Positions 63,931-64,000 of a stretch of DNA of 64,000 nt are shown piece by piece (position 1 is the first letter of the stretch; each line of letters opens with the position of its first letter). A program made the translations under genes and the position numbers. The notes under the pieces were generated by a model that saw nothing but the letters and a program-made list of their open reading frames with translations, was not told where the DNA came from and ran no database searches. The stretch comes from Pseudeuparius sepicola (Eukaryota; Arthropoda; Insecta; Coleoptera; Anthribidae): NCBI GenBank assembly GCA_963920635.1, contig OY987298.1, positions 116,674,035 to 116,738,034 of the forward strand, read 5' to 3'.

Positions 63931-64000
63931 ACCAGGGGTGGGGGCTTTAGCAAAGATCTGTTGCGTGGTATTTATTTCTAAATAAAATTTATTTTAAAAC
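63921..64000 (+). repeat. start of a further hAT-type element, cut by the window edge
   Basis: CAGTGGCGTAACCAGGGGTG then GGGGCTTTAGC is a typical hAT terminus (CAGTGGCGTARCCAGG). It interrupts the CGGBP1-like frame, and its other end lies outside the window. Confidence 0.5.

Noticed and set aside
1..64000. CRISPR array, bacterial operon or phage features
   Set aside because: The DNA is clearly eukaryotic (spliced transposon genes, animal transposon families). The tandem repeats lack the repeat-spacer pattern.

Overview
This window is AT-rich eukaryotic DNA, almost certainly from an insect. The evidence is the set of transposon families present: THAP/YqaJ (ISL2EU-type), pogo/Tigger, Crypton-I-like, Dong/R4-like, Penelope-like, Jockey-like, Tc1/mariner with a DUF4817-type head, and many fold-back elements beginning CAGGGTG. 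A beetle is my guess, but order cannot be fixed from this sequence. I recognise no host protein-coding gene. Introns, AT-rich spacers and nested repeats dominate, so the window reads as a transposon graveyard with a few well-preserved elements.

Layout. 0-3.7 kb: a 47-bp tandem repeat, a mariner scrap and repeat debris. 3.77-6.74 kb: an apparently intact pogo/Tigger transposon with TA target duplications, inverted ends and one complete DD35D transposase. 8.5-18.6 kb: a THAP-DDE transposase (broken by small frameshifts, + strand) facing a complete three-exon SWIM/YqaJ nuclease gene (- strand). These are the two proteins expected of ISL2EU-type elements, with Jockey and hAT debris and a satellite-like array between them. 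21.8-25.0 kb: a large fold-back repeat, a pogo-like deletion derivative keeping a PHD finger, and a hAT deletion derivative. 26-44.5 kb: mostly non-coding, with at least eight MITE or fold-back elements and one GC-rich, promoter-like patch near 33.7 kb. 45.3-47.1 kb: a nested stack of a mariner remnant split by a small element carrying a tRNA-like sequence, itself split by a hAT element. 48.5-50.4 kb: a 5'-truncated Dong/R4-like copy. 50.9-52.8 kb: a Crypton-like tyrosine recombinase between 19-bp perfect inverted repeats. 54.6-58.3 kb: a full-length Dong/R4-like retrotransposon with an uninterrupted reverse transcriptase/endonuclease frame, six 68-bp 5' repeats, and (TTA)n tracts at both ends. 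58.9-64 kb: a Penelope-like fragment, a hAT element with a perfect 8-bp target duplication, and hAT-like scraps.

How parts work together. The pogo transposase would act on its own ends, where the ACTTGGGAC motif recurs. The THAP-DDE protein and YqaJ nuclease are partners in one element type, although only the nuclease gene still reads through. The Dong-like protein would prime reverse transcription inside TTA repeats, and both copies here sit at such tracts. Translation frames were followed by eye; family names come from recognised motifs, not from database searches.
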